This document shows, piece after piece, positions 42,263-64,000 of a stretch of DNA of 64,000 nt. The translations under genes were made by a program, and so were the position numbers. A model generated the notes under the pieces. That model was given only the letters and a program-made list of their open reading frames with translations. It was not told where the DNA came from and did not search any database. Each line of letters opens with the position of its first letter. The stretch's first letter is position 1. Origin of the DNA: Mycteria americana (taxonomy: Eukaryota; Chordata; Aves; Ciconiiformes; Ciconiidae); assembly GCF_035582795.1 (NCBI RefSeq), contig NC_134383.1, positions 69,501 to 133,500 of the forward strand. Reading direction: 5' to 3'.

Positions 42263-42268
42263 TTTATT
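42263..42268 (-). terminator. DDX6: Candidate proximal DDX6 poly(A) signal
   Basis: Minus-strand AATAAA within tgtaaataaaagttttg, 3.7 kb past the stop codon. Confidence 0.35.
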
Positions 42269-45200
42269 TACATTTTTCATGTCTTTGTTGCACTAAAATG
42301 ATCCCTCTTCTGTCTCTCTGGAAAATCATAAGCTGGCTGCAGTACAAGAGCAAGATTTTACTTTTGGTCAAAGTTACCACCCCCAAACTCCCACCCCCCA
42401 CCCCCAAAAAGCACCCCAAACTTGTTTACATTTAGTACCTGCCAGTCAGATGTAAGCTGTGTGGCTCACAGAGTGTCTGTGACCAAGCTCTTGAGTTTGT
42501 ACTCTAGTGCAGCATTTGCTACAATTATGGAGTCACTGCTGACAAAAGGAAAAAAAAAAAATCCCAAACACAAAAACCTTTCCATCCTGTAAAGCTGTTG
42601 TCAGGAGGCACCTGGCTTCTATTTACGATCCTCAAGGAAACAGATGGGTAAGTCCACCTTGTAGTTCCAAACGGTTTTACTCGAATTTTAACAAAGAAAA
42701 AGGGTCAAAATGTGGAGAAATTAAGAGAATCGATTCCTGCCTCAAAGGTAAGCAAGCGTGGTGAGTGCAGCATCTGTATATGCAATAAACGACTGAGCAA
42801 AAGGGACTGCATTCATCCAGGTGCCTCCTGACAGTGTTGGTGAACAGGCTAAAAGGGAATTTAAAAAGAGTACGGTTTTTGATTTGTCTCACTCCTTTTG
42901 CCTGTAGATCAGGCCAAACATCAAGCATGTTGGGAGGGGCACAATTTAAAGCAACACTACTCGCCCAGAAAGCACTTCTCAGCAATATACAATGCAAAAT
43001 GACAGACAGCAATTCATGCCAAAACAGAGGAGATGGCAAGCAGCTTTCTGCAGCTTCTGACATGAACAGGGGTTTGCCCCTACCTGCTCACGAGTCTGTA
43101 TAGAGGCCGCTCTGGGCAGAAAACGCGCGATGCTGCAGGAAGTACAGCAATCCCACAAAGCTCCAGATCTGTCAGTTTATGCATGTAAATTGGTTTTCTA
43201 TGGTTTCCTCTTAACCCAAATCCACGCCTTACGTGTATACTGCTCAGCAACACTGACACCCGCCGATTTCCCTCACGCCATGGTGGAACACAGGTCGTGG
43301 CCCCCTTCAGAGCTTGTCAAGTTCCTGAAGTTTCTAAGGGGGAAATCGAAGAGCATCTCCCAACAGGCTGAGCTACAGATTTTGAGGCCTCGCAGCCCCG
43401 CAAGTGACCTCATCCGTATGAGCGGTACAGGACAGTGTTGCCAGCACCAGAGCAAACCCACCCTCACAAGGGCCGCTTGTAGAGGCCTGCTCTTCACGGA
43501 GGTCAGAGCACTTCTCCTTGTTTAGTGTTGCAGAAAACTGAGCCCCTCTCATCTTTAGCTGCTCCCATAATCAGTCTAATCCCTTTAACCCCAGCAACCT
43601 TCATCACAAAAGAAAAAGTTATATATGAACCCAAACAGAAAAAAAAAAAATCATATTTACAAAGTTTGTACAATATACACATCTGATTTTCTATGGGACA
43701 CACTGCACCAGAGGAAAGAGGGCCATGGCTCTGAAACAAGTCTACATATCAAGTGCTGTAACTACTAATGGAGACTCTTATGGAAACCAGTCTTTAGTGT
43801 TCTGCTAGAGCATAGGGCTTTTCTTATGGCTCCTGCAAAGGACGACAGGCTACTCTTTCCTTCTGGAGCTATGATGCTGCACCTAATCAGCCCAGATTTT
43901 AAGTTGGTTTTGTTTTAAATACAGGTATTTACAGTGTGGGTGAACTGCAGATGCATATCAACTCCTCCAATTTAAAAAAAAAAAGTTGAAGAAAAAAAGT
44001 AGTATTACCAATAAGTTTCACCTCCCAGCCCTGGGCTTGAGTACTTGGGGAGGAGGAGAGGGGGAAGAGAGGGGAACTTTGACCTGAAACCAAAAACGGC
44101 TGTTGATTCCTTGGGCTGTGTCGGAAAGGTGATATTCTGAATGGTCTCATAGCATAAGGCACTTTGCACGAATAAGTAACAAGCTCTTTAGCTTAAAAAC
44201 AGATGAGTAACCAGGGAGAAGTTGAAATGCACTCAGTCGATGGTTGAAGAATTTGAAATAGCAGACAAGCTCGTGTTCATCAAGATTCTTCTCTTTTCAG
44301 GGTTTCTCTTCTTCCCTTGCTGCCCCTCCCACCCAAAGAAAAAAAAAAAATTTAAAACCAGCAGTTAGTGCAACTAATGTTCAATCAGCACACAGTGCAA
44401 ACAAGTGGAAAAACAAAAAGACATTCCTCCTTTTATCTTCTTTCTTCCTTGCTGCCAAATTTAAAAAGAAAAAAAGGCCGAGCTCTTTAGTCTTCATAGT
44501 TCCGAAATGAAAAGACGAAGAAAAACCCACAAAGAGAAGGGTATCCCCAAAGAAACGATGTGTCACAGATCTGGATCAAAGGGCTTCACCTTCTGGCATG
44601 TGTAATCAAAGCCTAAAAAAAACAAGTGAAGAAAACAACCACAACACCCACAGTTACATCAATTCTGTGCAAAACCAGAACGTAAGTGATGAATCACACT
44701 GACTACGTAGCAGCTCTGGAAAAGCAAAGGGCATTTGGAACAGCTCAAGCTCAACCACAGCTTCGCAGAAAGAGGTGCTGCTAACGCCCTACTACACCTA
44801 CGGGGCACAACCACCTACTGGTTTCTTCTCCTTTGGGAAGCAGCAAATAGTTCTCAGGCAAGGTGATAGCATTCCCCTTGAGGAAGCCCCGAGAGCCTTT
44901 TCCACATTCATGGCCTGGGTTGTTTTTTTTTTTTTTTAATTTACTTCTAAAAACGTGGAGAAAGCTCAGCCAGCAAAGCAGAGGCTGCAAGTCAGCTTGG
45001 CGTGACTGGCGAGGGCTATCCTTGATTTCAAAGAAGGGACATAGTGTTAAAATGAACCTATCTAGCGGCCTGCTTCTATGGCCGCTTTTTTTTTTTGTCA
45101 CCCGAGAAGAATTTCAGCAGCTTCACTGAGATTCTCTTTCTAATTCATGATCTCTGAGAACAGTACACAAAAGAACGATTCCAACCCAAACGGTATGGTG

Positions 45201-45998
45201 CCTGATCTTGCACAATACAGCATCTTAACTAAAAGCAGATCAAACATCATCCTGTAGCTATTTTGCTTGACTGCAATCCAGGGTGAGTTTTCTTCTTATA
45301 AAAGGACTCAACTCAGCAGTTCTTTCTCAGACAACGATCAGAAAGGGCACACTTAGGCATCTCCAACAGTGACACCTCATTTTCTTTTAAAGCTATGTAG
45401 ACGACCTCGAGTGGCAGCAAAGACAAATTACAGCTTTGCCACCTACTTTGTTTACTTGCAAGAGTTCTAAGAACCAAAGGATGCAAAAGATGCAGCACCT
45501 TTAGCTTGAAACTGTTCCTTCTATCTGGTGAGGTACTTAAGCTCCTCTGTTGGTGCTCTGTTCTCACAGCTAGCCATTTTCTCTTCTCACCTTTTTGAGG
45601 ACCACCTTCCTCTCTGCCCCTCCCCAGTCTCTCATTTTAGCTCAGCAATACAGAAAGAAGTCCTCAGGCTATCAGTAGCCATCCTGGCCTCACCAAACAC
45701 CATTCCCCGCTCCCCCTTTTCCCCCATTTTCGGTGTCCTTAGCATATGGTCAGCATTTCAGTGAAAACAACTAAAAATTACTCATCCTCCCCTCCCAGCT
45801 TCAGCACATCCACAGAATTCCTTGCACTGACAGTCTATTTCAAACCCCCAGTTTCATTCAGAGCCTCTTCAGCGCATCAGTTTCCCTCTTCCCCTGCAGT
45901 AACAATCACACATCAGCTCAGTTTAAAGCTCAGGGTAAAGCTCTTCTTTTACCCAACCCAACTTCTCTCTTCAGGAAGGCATTTACGTACGCACATGT

Positions 45999-56539
<10,541 letters not shown>

Positions 56540-58029
56540 CTGAAAGAGAAGCAGACGATAACAATTAGCATGTGGATTTTTGTCTACGTAAGTCACACCA
56601 GTTTACCTTTGTACGTTAAGAACCACATCTTCACAGGCAGCGTGCAACAACAGTACTCGCTTTACTGTTTTCTCAGCGATAATTATCAAGACACGCATCG
56701 AATTTTTTTCTCCCTTTCCATAAAGCTGAGCCCACCACCTTTGGTCACCAAAGATAATTTTCTAAACAGCTGTACTTTCAGCAGCCTTCCAGGGAGTAAC
56801 CGCCTGAAAAATACTACCTGCCCCCCCCCGCCCCGGTAAAGTAAGCATGCATTACATCCATTGTTCTGCCGGTTCTTGAAAATCCCCTGCTTCTGGGACA
56901 CAGCAAAGCAGCCCTAAAGTGCTAAGCGATGACATTACGCACAAGTTTGTGACAGGAAGCAAGACCGCAATATCGAGTGGACATTCCAGTTAGAACTGAC
57001 GAAACCCTCAAGTTACTCTGACTGCCCTTTTCGCTTCGAAAGGGAAACAGAAATTATGTTCCCTTTTTTTATTTAAAATAAATCAATAAAAAACCCCACC
57101 AGCTTACCCTTCTCCAGCCCAAAAAATTAGCTCAACCAGCTTACTCAAACTTTTAAATCGGGTATGGATTTAACACCATTCAGAACAGCGAAACTACCGA
57201 TATCATCGAGCTGAGCTGACACGAGCTTCCTGTTTTGTTCAGCCTAAGTGACTGAGCCTAAACTGAAGCAGTGAGTAATATACATTTACACTAGATATTT
57301 AGCTTCCTGCTTATGTGTTCCGCGTGACGTTACCTTCCAGCTGTCAGTAACTCCTATTGCGCTCAAAAGATAACATTTGGTACACATGACTTAATATTGA
57401 CACTGTTTTCAACAGGAAGGTTGGCAAAACCTGAAAGAGATAATACAAAGCCTGCACCTCGCATAAAGCAAGAGACAGACCAGAGCTGAAAAACTCCTTC
57501 CGATGATATTAGGGAGCCAAGACATTCCTAGTCCGAAACCTTTCGGAAGCAACAGAAAGTAGGCTTGCCCAGACAATTTCTCATCACGACGCGTCTCTAT
57601 CTTGGGAAAACGCAACGGAAAAGCCAGCAGCATACTGCTTCCTAACTTCAGTGCCCACAAAAAACCACACACGCTTCCCCAGGGAATACAAGGCATGTTC
57701 AAGAGCGTTTCAAGAGGATGGAAAAGGAATTCAGACTCTTCCCGGACTTCCCAGCTGTTTCCAAGCGAGCGCGTCAATTCTAGCTGCACAGCAAAACTTT
57801 AAAGCTTGCAGACCCAGGATTTTTCTGCTAGTTCTCTTCCCGACTGGAAGCACTGTTTCGAGGCACCTTCCAAGAGAGATTTCTCCTGCCCATGAACTTT
57901 GTAAAAACCGGACAAGTCCCAGAAGTAACCAGGGCTGCCTAAAAGGCCGGGATACCAAGGCCGAGGAGTTCCCCCCCACTGGAGGCGATAGAACCTCTCA
58001 GTCCCTTAACCTCCCTCGCCCCTAACAGC

Positions 58030-58880
58030 CTTTTGAAGGGGCAGGCTTTAAAGGAGAGCGCACGGCCTCACCGAACCCAGCAAACCCTCCCGTTCCCAGA
58101 CGAGACGCGCCACCATTTCGCAAAATAGCGGTCCGATGGGAAAAAGCCCCCCCCGCCCCGGCCCTGCTCTGCAGGCGCGGCCCACGTAGGCGGGCGATCA
58201 GGGCAGCCGCCGCTCGGCCCTTCCCGTCCGCTGCCAGCGGCCGACCCGCCGCGCCTCGGCAAAGCCGGGCCGGCCCCGGCACAAAGCGGCCAGGCGGCTC
58301 GCCCGGAGCCCCCGCCGTGCCCATTGTTTCCGGCGAGCCCGGGCCGCACTGCGGCGTCGCCGCCGGCGCGGCAGAGAACGGCGCGGCCCCCGGGCCCCGC
58401 GGCGGGGCCGGCGCCGCCCGCGAAACGCAGCTGCGCCACACCGGCACCTCCCGCCCGCGAACAATGGAGCGGCCCCCGCCCGCCGCCCCGCCGCTCGGGC
58501 CGGCGGCGAGCGCCGCCGCGGCCCCGCCCCACGCGCCGGCCCCGCGGCCCAGCCGCTCCTGCTCCGGCCCGGCCCGGCCGCCCCCGCCCCGCTCGCGGGC
58601 CCTCGGCGCCGCCAGGCCCCGCCGCTCCCGCGGCGCGCCGCAGGCCGCGAGGCTCGGCCGGGCGGCAGCAACCCCCCCGCCCCGCTCCCGCGGACCCGCG
58701 CCCGCCCCGGTGCCCTGGCCCGTCCTCACCGCCACCAGCCGCGCTCCCCCCTCGCCCAGGTATAAAATCCTCTCGCTCCCCCTTGGTGCCTTGTTATGGC
58801 GACTCGACGCTCCAAGATGGCGGCTTCCTCCTTCCTCCCGTGCGCCCTCCCCCTCCCGGCAGGGCAGGCCGGCCCCGCCC

Positions 58881-58911
<31 letters not shown>

Positions 58912-59110
58912 CCGCCCGCCCGCCCGCCCCCGCGTGGGCTCTCCCGCACCGCGCTCCCACAGGCCTGAGGAGAGAGGGACGATCCCCGCGCCGGCGGCGG
59001 AGGCAGCGGGCTCGGGGCGCTTCTGCCGCCGCCGCCTGGAAACCCCCTCCGTGCGTGGCCCGGCCTGTGCGAGCTTGCGGGGGGCGAGGGCTGCTGCCGC
59101 CAAACGAGGA
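58030..59110 (-). promoter_or_regulatory. DDX6: DDX6 CpG-island promoter and likely non-coding first exon
   Basis: A dense CpG island. On the minus strand a donor-like ctggtggcg|gtgagg ends a candidate non-coding exon at 58730. A YY1 motif AAGATGGCGGC (58814-58824, plus strand) sits about 90 bp upstream of that donor, a usual place for a TSS-proximal YY1 site. Open frames of up to 322 codons crossing the island on both strands are composition artefacts. The true TSS is not determined. Confidence 0.6.
58881..58930 (+). repeat. (CGCA)n then (CCCG)n microsatellites in the DDX6 island
   Basis: About seven and a half CGCA units (58881-58910) run directly into about five CCCG units (58911-58930). 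Both are CpG-bearing tetranucleotides in the probable DDX6 promoter and are likely to vary in length. Confidence 0.9.
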
Positions 59111-62100
59111 AACGCTCCTGAGCGGGGGCAGCCGGGTCCTCTACCGGCTCCTGCAGCTGCGGAAGCGTGCCTGCCGTGTCTGTGAAATCGAGGGGGACAC
59201 ACAGCGACAAAGGTGGAAGCCACCAGCGCTCGTGATTTCCCTTGGTCGAAAGCGGCACACGTTTCGGAGCTCGTACCAGAACTAACGAAGGCATTCCTGT
59301 TTCCTGAGAAACAGCCTGGAAAGTTAATGTGACTTCGTTATGTAGTCGTTAGAACACAGCTAACGCAAATGTAAGAATAAAAGACCGACTCCTGTGGCAC
59401 GCAGCCGCCATAACCACCGAGCATGATGGCTTGGAAATCATACTTCCTTTTCAGATAGCTGTTACTTACACAAGGATTTTGACAAACTGAGGCACAACAG
59501 GAATGTAATCTTAAACACCAGCCTAAAATTGCCAGTAATTCCAAAACCGCTTTGCAGACAAATTTCTGTTCAAATGGTTTTCCAAAATAGGCACAAAAAG
59601 ACAGGGAAACCCATCTGTTTCCCCTCACGTTGCCGTTTTTTCCTAGTTCCCCGCAGCTACAGCTACTTTTGGATTTTTGTTCACCCCACCCTCAACAGCA
59701 AAACGCACACCCGGGGCCAGTGCCACGAGAGGGCTGCGGGTCACAGCGGGAGAAAGATGCCACGCTGTTCCCTCCGCTGCTGTCTCTATCACACCTGGTG
59801 ACTCTTCCGGTGTAACAATTCCACGTATTCCTGCCCGATTCTCACAGGAAATAAGATCAGCATGGCCTTGTCTTTAATTCCTGTCTTTCGTTTGCTCCCG
59901 GACTACCTGATGCTCTGCTGCGGGGCTGCTGGCCTGTCCTGAGCTGCCAGCCCCTGGGGCAGAGAGGTCGCCCCTGGTGCGGAGCTCCCTTGTAAGCCTC
60001 TCTCCCACCCGATGCATCCCTCTTTCTTTTTAACGCTTCTCTTGCAAGCACAGCAAGAGAAAAAGGAGCCTGAAAAGTCAGGCATTGCACCTTCAAATGC
60101 CAGGGGAGCAGAAAAGCTGCACCTCGCCTGTTTCTTGCTGTGCCAGCTCATCATGCCGCTGGTTGGCCGAAGGGCACAGCCGCTACAGCTGGAGAAGCCG
60201 TGACTCCCCCATTCCCGCAGCCAGAGGCACACGCTGGGCACGACCTTCGTTCTCTGGTCCTGCTGCATGGGGACCGGTGTTTCATATCAGCTCTTCGCAG
60301 GGCTCAGCATCGCGCTTCGCAATGAGATGTACGGGAAATAGGACGCTCTAACCTTAAAAGAACAAATGACAACAGAAATTAACAGATTAGGAAATATGAC
60401 TAACATCTGCAGGCAGCACATGCTTCGCAAAGCTTTAGTTACAGCAACAGCAAATAAGAGACGGAAAACATTAGAGGTGAGAAGGTTCAGGAGCCAGAAG
60501 CAATCTGGCTTTTCTCAAGCAGAGCTCAGAAAGTCAGTGTAGTGTCAAACTGGTCACTAGATGTGCTTGTGAGTCACACAGTTAGACAGAACAGAGCAAC
60601 TTCATGCGCGAGTAGTGCATTTTATTGTCCTTACGTAAAGCTGAATAATTTCTTATTATCAGACTACCTTATACATGTTAACAAAATTTCATGTTCCTGA
60701 CAATACAAGAGCGGTTCTCCAGTGAGAGTGTATGCCCGTGGCAGAAAATCAGAGTTCAGCCAGGAATTCCCGTGTACAGACACCAAAGCATTCCTCAAAT
60801 ATTTATCGTTGAATATTGCAACAATTTCCATCCATAGTCAGTTCCTTACCTGCCTGTGAAGTGACATTATTTTCCATTTGAGTTTCTCTTCTTCCCATTT
60901 ATTTTTCTCCCATGCTCTTCTCTCTCACTATCATCTTTCCCACATTTCGTGTTACAGCAACACATCGATCCTGTAGGTCATGTCTGTACGACAGCAGTCA
61001 TCTCCTCGGTGTCGTATGTGTTTGCGAGTGAAATCATTTGTGTCTGTTGCTTTGGAGTGTGCTCCCTGAACCCCTGTCATTCCCACGCCACATCTGAGGG
61101 CCAAGCTCACAGCCTGGGAGGTGTTTCCAGCCTACGGTTCCCCGTAGCCACATCCTGCAGACTGTCCCTCTGGCCCGAGAGGTTCTGCAGCATCCCTGTC
61201 ACCTACGGACTCGTGGTACCTTACTTTGCACAGTATTTCTGCTTTGCTCATGGGGTAGCTGGGGCTGGGGGTGGGGGGGTGGCATTTGTTGAAAGTCACA
61301 AGCTGTCTCAAAGACAGAGCCGGTCTGCACCCCGCTGCGGGGAGCAGCACCCTTGTTGCTAGCCCTTAAAGGAAGTCCCTGATGCTGAGTGCTCCACCCT
61401 CCAGTTCTAGCTGAGTGAAAACATCCTTCCTAACCTCTCTGTCTCCTGGGCACAGTGGTACCCCACTTCTTGCCTCACCCCACAGCCCTGGCAGCGCAGG
61501 GCCTCGGGACAGCCAAGCCATGCTGGATAGGGCTCACTCAGTCTGTACTCCCCCCACGAGATGGGGGGCATGAGGCACAGCACGAGCTCCCCGTGCCCTC
61601 CCTCCGGCTTTGCTGCTCTCCATCCTCTCACTTTTGGGAGAAGGGGTGCCCAGAGATGGGTGCATCGGGTGGGCATGCGCAGGTGCACGCAAACGTCCCT
61701 GAGGCAGGGGAGGATGGAGACATCCTCGGGGCAGCAGGTCCCCCATCAAATCAGGATCACCAGGCTCCTGCTAATAAGCAGAAGGAGTAGATGAAATCAA
61801 ACGGCGCTCACCAGAATAATGCCGCCTCCTTCTTCACCAGTCCGAGTCCCGCCAGACTCCTTGCTGCTATGGAGGCTTTGGTGCAGCTGTGCCCAGATAA
61901 GAGGAGGATGGGCATGGCGCTTGTTGAACCGCCTCGGCTCCTCACAGAGGAAAAGCTTTCTGCCAAGACGCCAGCTGCGATGCCGCCCTATCCAGCTGAC
62001 CCAGACTGGGGCTTTCACACCGTGAACGCTGCGACATTACTGGGACAAAACGCCCATTTCCCTGAGCAGAGGAAATCTCGATTTCCCATCTTTATTACGG

Positions 62101-62821
62101 GCAAGTTGAGCACTGCGGGAAGGTGTATAATCAAGGGGCTTCACTGTGTGTCGTACAGCGGACCAGCCTCTGCTAGCTGGCGCCCTTCCCTAGACCTGCA
62201 GAGCAGCCGCTGAGGCCATGCTTTCCTGGGCAAGCCACTGCATGCCCCCCTGAGCCAAGGCGAGGGGCGAAGCAGCGGGAGAAGGAGCAGAAGACGTCCG
62301 CAGGTCACTGAGGTTAAAGCAGCCAGGAAGACGCCGAGGCGGAGGGTGATGGTCACGCGGACCAGGCCCGTGCATTTCATCTCAGGTGTCTTCAAAGTCT
62401 TGCACAGCTCCAAAGAGGTGCCTGGATCTGGGGAGATTTCTAGTAAGGGTGTCCCTTGGCACAGAGCTTTCCCCGGCCTTTCAGAGCGCCTGAGACAAGG
62501 ATGGCCGTGGGCAAGAGCCCTGGAGATTACAGGGAAGACCTATAGACATTCTGGATCTTCTCCGGTACAGACCAAAGGAACATGGACCCTCCAAACCGTA
62601 CTTTAAAAATCAACTTACAGCACTCAAAAAAAGATGATAAAGCTAGATGCTAATCTTTACATCAATTAGGTCTCTCTATGCCTGGAGCTCATTTGCCTTG
62701 CAAATAACCTATTGTTACATGCTGGGTCCCTCCCTACTCACTTAAATGACTAACTCCACCCCAAAAAAGAAGAACTTTTGCTGAAACTGCTGGAGGAGAG
62801 ACGGATCCTGCCCGTGAAACC
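59111..62821. other. DDX6-CXCR5 intergenic region
   Basis: No supported exon, RNA gene or recognised repeat. Base composition is ordinary after 59.3 kb. It must hold the promoter of the plus-strand gene starting at 62,822. No TATA box is obvious in the last 100 bp before that ATG. Confidence 0.5.
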
Positions 62822-62860
62822 ATGGGGCCTGTCAGCTACTCATCAGAGACCTACGACTTG
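62822..62860 (+). CDS. CXCR5: Probable CXCR5 first coding exon (chemokine receptor, partial)
   Basis: ATG in strong context (gaaaccATGG) opens 13 codons reading MGPVSYSSETYDL, ending at a consensus donor (ttg|gtgagt at 62861). In human CXCR5 is the divergent neighbour of DDX6 and has a short first coding exon followed by a long intron and one large exon. Position, strand, exon size and an acidic, Tyr-bearing N-terminus (possible sulfation sites) all fit. The seven-helix body would lie right of the window. CXCR5 guides B cells and follicular T cells toward CXCL13. Too short to prove by sequence alone; chance is the alternative. Confidence 0.5.
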
Positions 62861-64000
62861 GTGAGTCAAGCCTGGCTTTGCTTGTTTGAGAAGGTAACGG
62901 GGAGAGCAGGTAGAGCTGGGGTGGGCTGAAAGACCTGGTTTCTCTCTGTCCGTCTTCTCACCCTCCTGTTGGCAGAGGGAGAGCTTGAGCGATTTCTTAT
63001 GCCGTCGCCATCAGCCCTCGCATCCCTTAAGTCCAGACTTGACCGATGAGGGGACTGCAAGCGACGGGGCCGCACTTGCGGAGAGCCGCGTAACGTGGCT
63101 GCAGCCTTTGTGATCCAAGGGTGCCAGGTATTCCCTTGGGGACGGCTGCCTAACTACTGGGACCTCGCGCGCAGATATTCTGACGAGTGCTGAGCCCGAG
63201 TGCCGTCCTTGCACAGGGACCAAGACCACGGTCGCTGCCGAAGGGCCGGGCAGCTCACTGGGAGAGCGGGGCTGCTGCAGCCCCGTCCCACGCTGCCAGC
63301 CTGTCCCACTCCCTGTTCCCTGCTGCCCTGCTCTCTGTGCAGCCATTGACACAGCGTGGGTGTAAAACATTCGTTCTGAGTCGGGCGCTTTTTGTGCCAG
63401 CTTTCGGCGGTATAAATGACTGTGCACGCAGCGCGCAAAGCCCTGGCAATCTCATCTAGTATGTCTACATAACAGGAATACCCAAGCAAACCCAATGCTA
63501 TCTCTCTGCGTGTGAAAACCCTTGGTACGATTATATCCGCTCCTACCCCTGCTTGCCTCCTCCACGGACAGGCTGCTGTAGAGTGTGCTGAAAGGGGAAT
63601 AAGCAGTATATTTACAAGAGGGGAATTTTAAAGAGGGGAAGATAAATTGCAAGTACTTCTTCTAATAGGGAGCGATGACACTGTCTATTCTGCCCCATAG
63701 TTCTCTCCCCTGCGTTTGCAAGTGAAAGAGAGCAGCTGCACCTTTTGGAGTATGTTGTGCGATCCAAGGGGAAGTCCACAGTAGCACTATCATTAGCCTG
63801 GTTTTCAAACGTTGCAGCTCAGAATTTATTTTTTAATACAGTGGCTTCTCTGCAGCAGACCTCAGTTTTTGTTTGGTTTCTCTGAAGAGAGAAACGCTGG
63901 ATTTCATTTTTACCAATTTTGCTGTCCCTCCTTTGTCCTATACACCAAGGAAGAGAGAGGAGGTGTGGGGGGCAAGCCCTACCCTCCTTGTTTTTTCTGA
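62861..64000 (+). other. CXCR5: Probable CXCR5 intron 1 (partial)
   Basis: Follows the gtgagt donor. No large receptor exon (no TM or DRY-type motif frame) appears before the window ends. Nothing else recognised. Confidence 0.4.

Larger units (their letters stand above)
40184..45998 (-). other. DDX6: Probable long 3' UTR of DDX6
   Basis: From the DDX6 stop at 45,999 leftward there is no further supported coding exon. AATAAA hexamers on the minus strand occur at 42263-42268, 40333-40338 and 40184-40189, giving 3' UTRs of about 3.7, 5.7 and 5.8 kb. The stretch includes A-rich low-complexity runs (41876-41960) and C-rich runs. Mammalian DDX6 is also known for a long 3' UTR. The exact end is not determined. 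Confidence 0.5.

Noticed and set aside
58317-59285. Open frames of 312-322 codons on both strands near the DDX6 promoter
   Set aside because: CpG-island artefacts with low-complexity Pro/Ala/Arg composition; both strands are open at once and no family motif is seen.
61455-62213. Plus-strand frames of 111-140 codons between DDX6 and CXCR5
   Set aside because: No recognisable domain or splice structure; GC-rich intergenic sequence.

Overview
This is a gene-dense, GC-rich piece of a vertebrate nuclear genome, almost certainly avian. The evidence is an interspersed CR1 LINE tail of the bird type, compact introns, several CpG islands, and a gene set matching the human 11q23.3 block (bird microchromosome 24 type). 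All identifications come from reading translated exons against remembered human proteins. No search was run and the species cannot be named.

Layout, left to right: C2CD2L/TMEM24 (minus, first three coding exons, runs off the left edge); a head-to-head CpG-island promoter; DPAGT1 (plus, 9 exons, complete, 406 codons); H2AX (plus, single exon, with a histone stem-loop and a downstream poly(A) signal); HMBS (minus, 14 exons, complete, 358 codons), convergent with H2AX; VPS11 (minus, 16 exons, complete, 926 codons), whose poly(A) signal lies only about 230 bp from the HMBS start codon; DDX6 (minus, 12 coding exons, complete, 483 codons) with a long 3' UTR and a CpG-island 5' end; then a probable first coding exon of CXCR5 (plus) whose remainder lies off the right edge. 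Exon joins were checked base by base: phases add up and every total is a multiple of three.

The genes do unrelated housekeeping or signalling jobs: ER-plasma membrane lipid transfer (C2CD2L), the first step of N-glycan precursor synthesis (DPAGT1), DNA-damage chromatin (H2AX), haem synthesis (HMBS), endolysosomal tethering (VPS11), mRNA decay and repression (DDX6), and B-cell homing (CXCR5). They share promoters and ends through packing, not through a pathway.

The best second-look items are splicing and gene order. VPS11 intron 1 reads as a U12-type AT-AC intron, and HMBS intron 8 as a U12-type GT-AG intron. VPS11 intron 6 and DDX6 intron 6 need GC donors to stay in frame; the latter splits the DEAD motif. 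DDX6 sits directly behind VPS11 in an order and orientation explained by one inversion relative to human. HMBS lacks room, and the start codon, for the mammalian erythroid isoform. No wholly new gene system, CRISPR array or virus-like element was seen.
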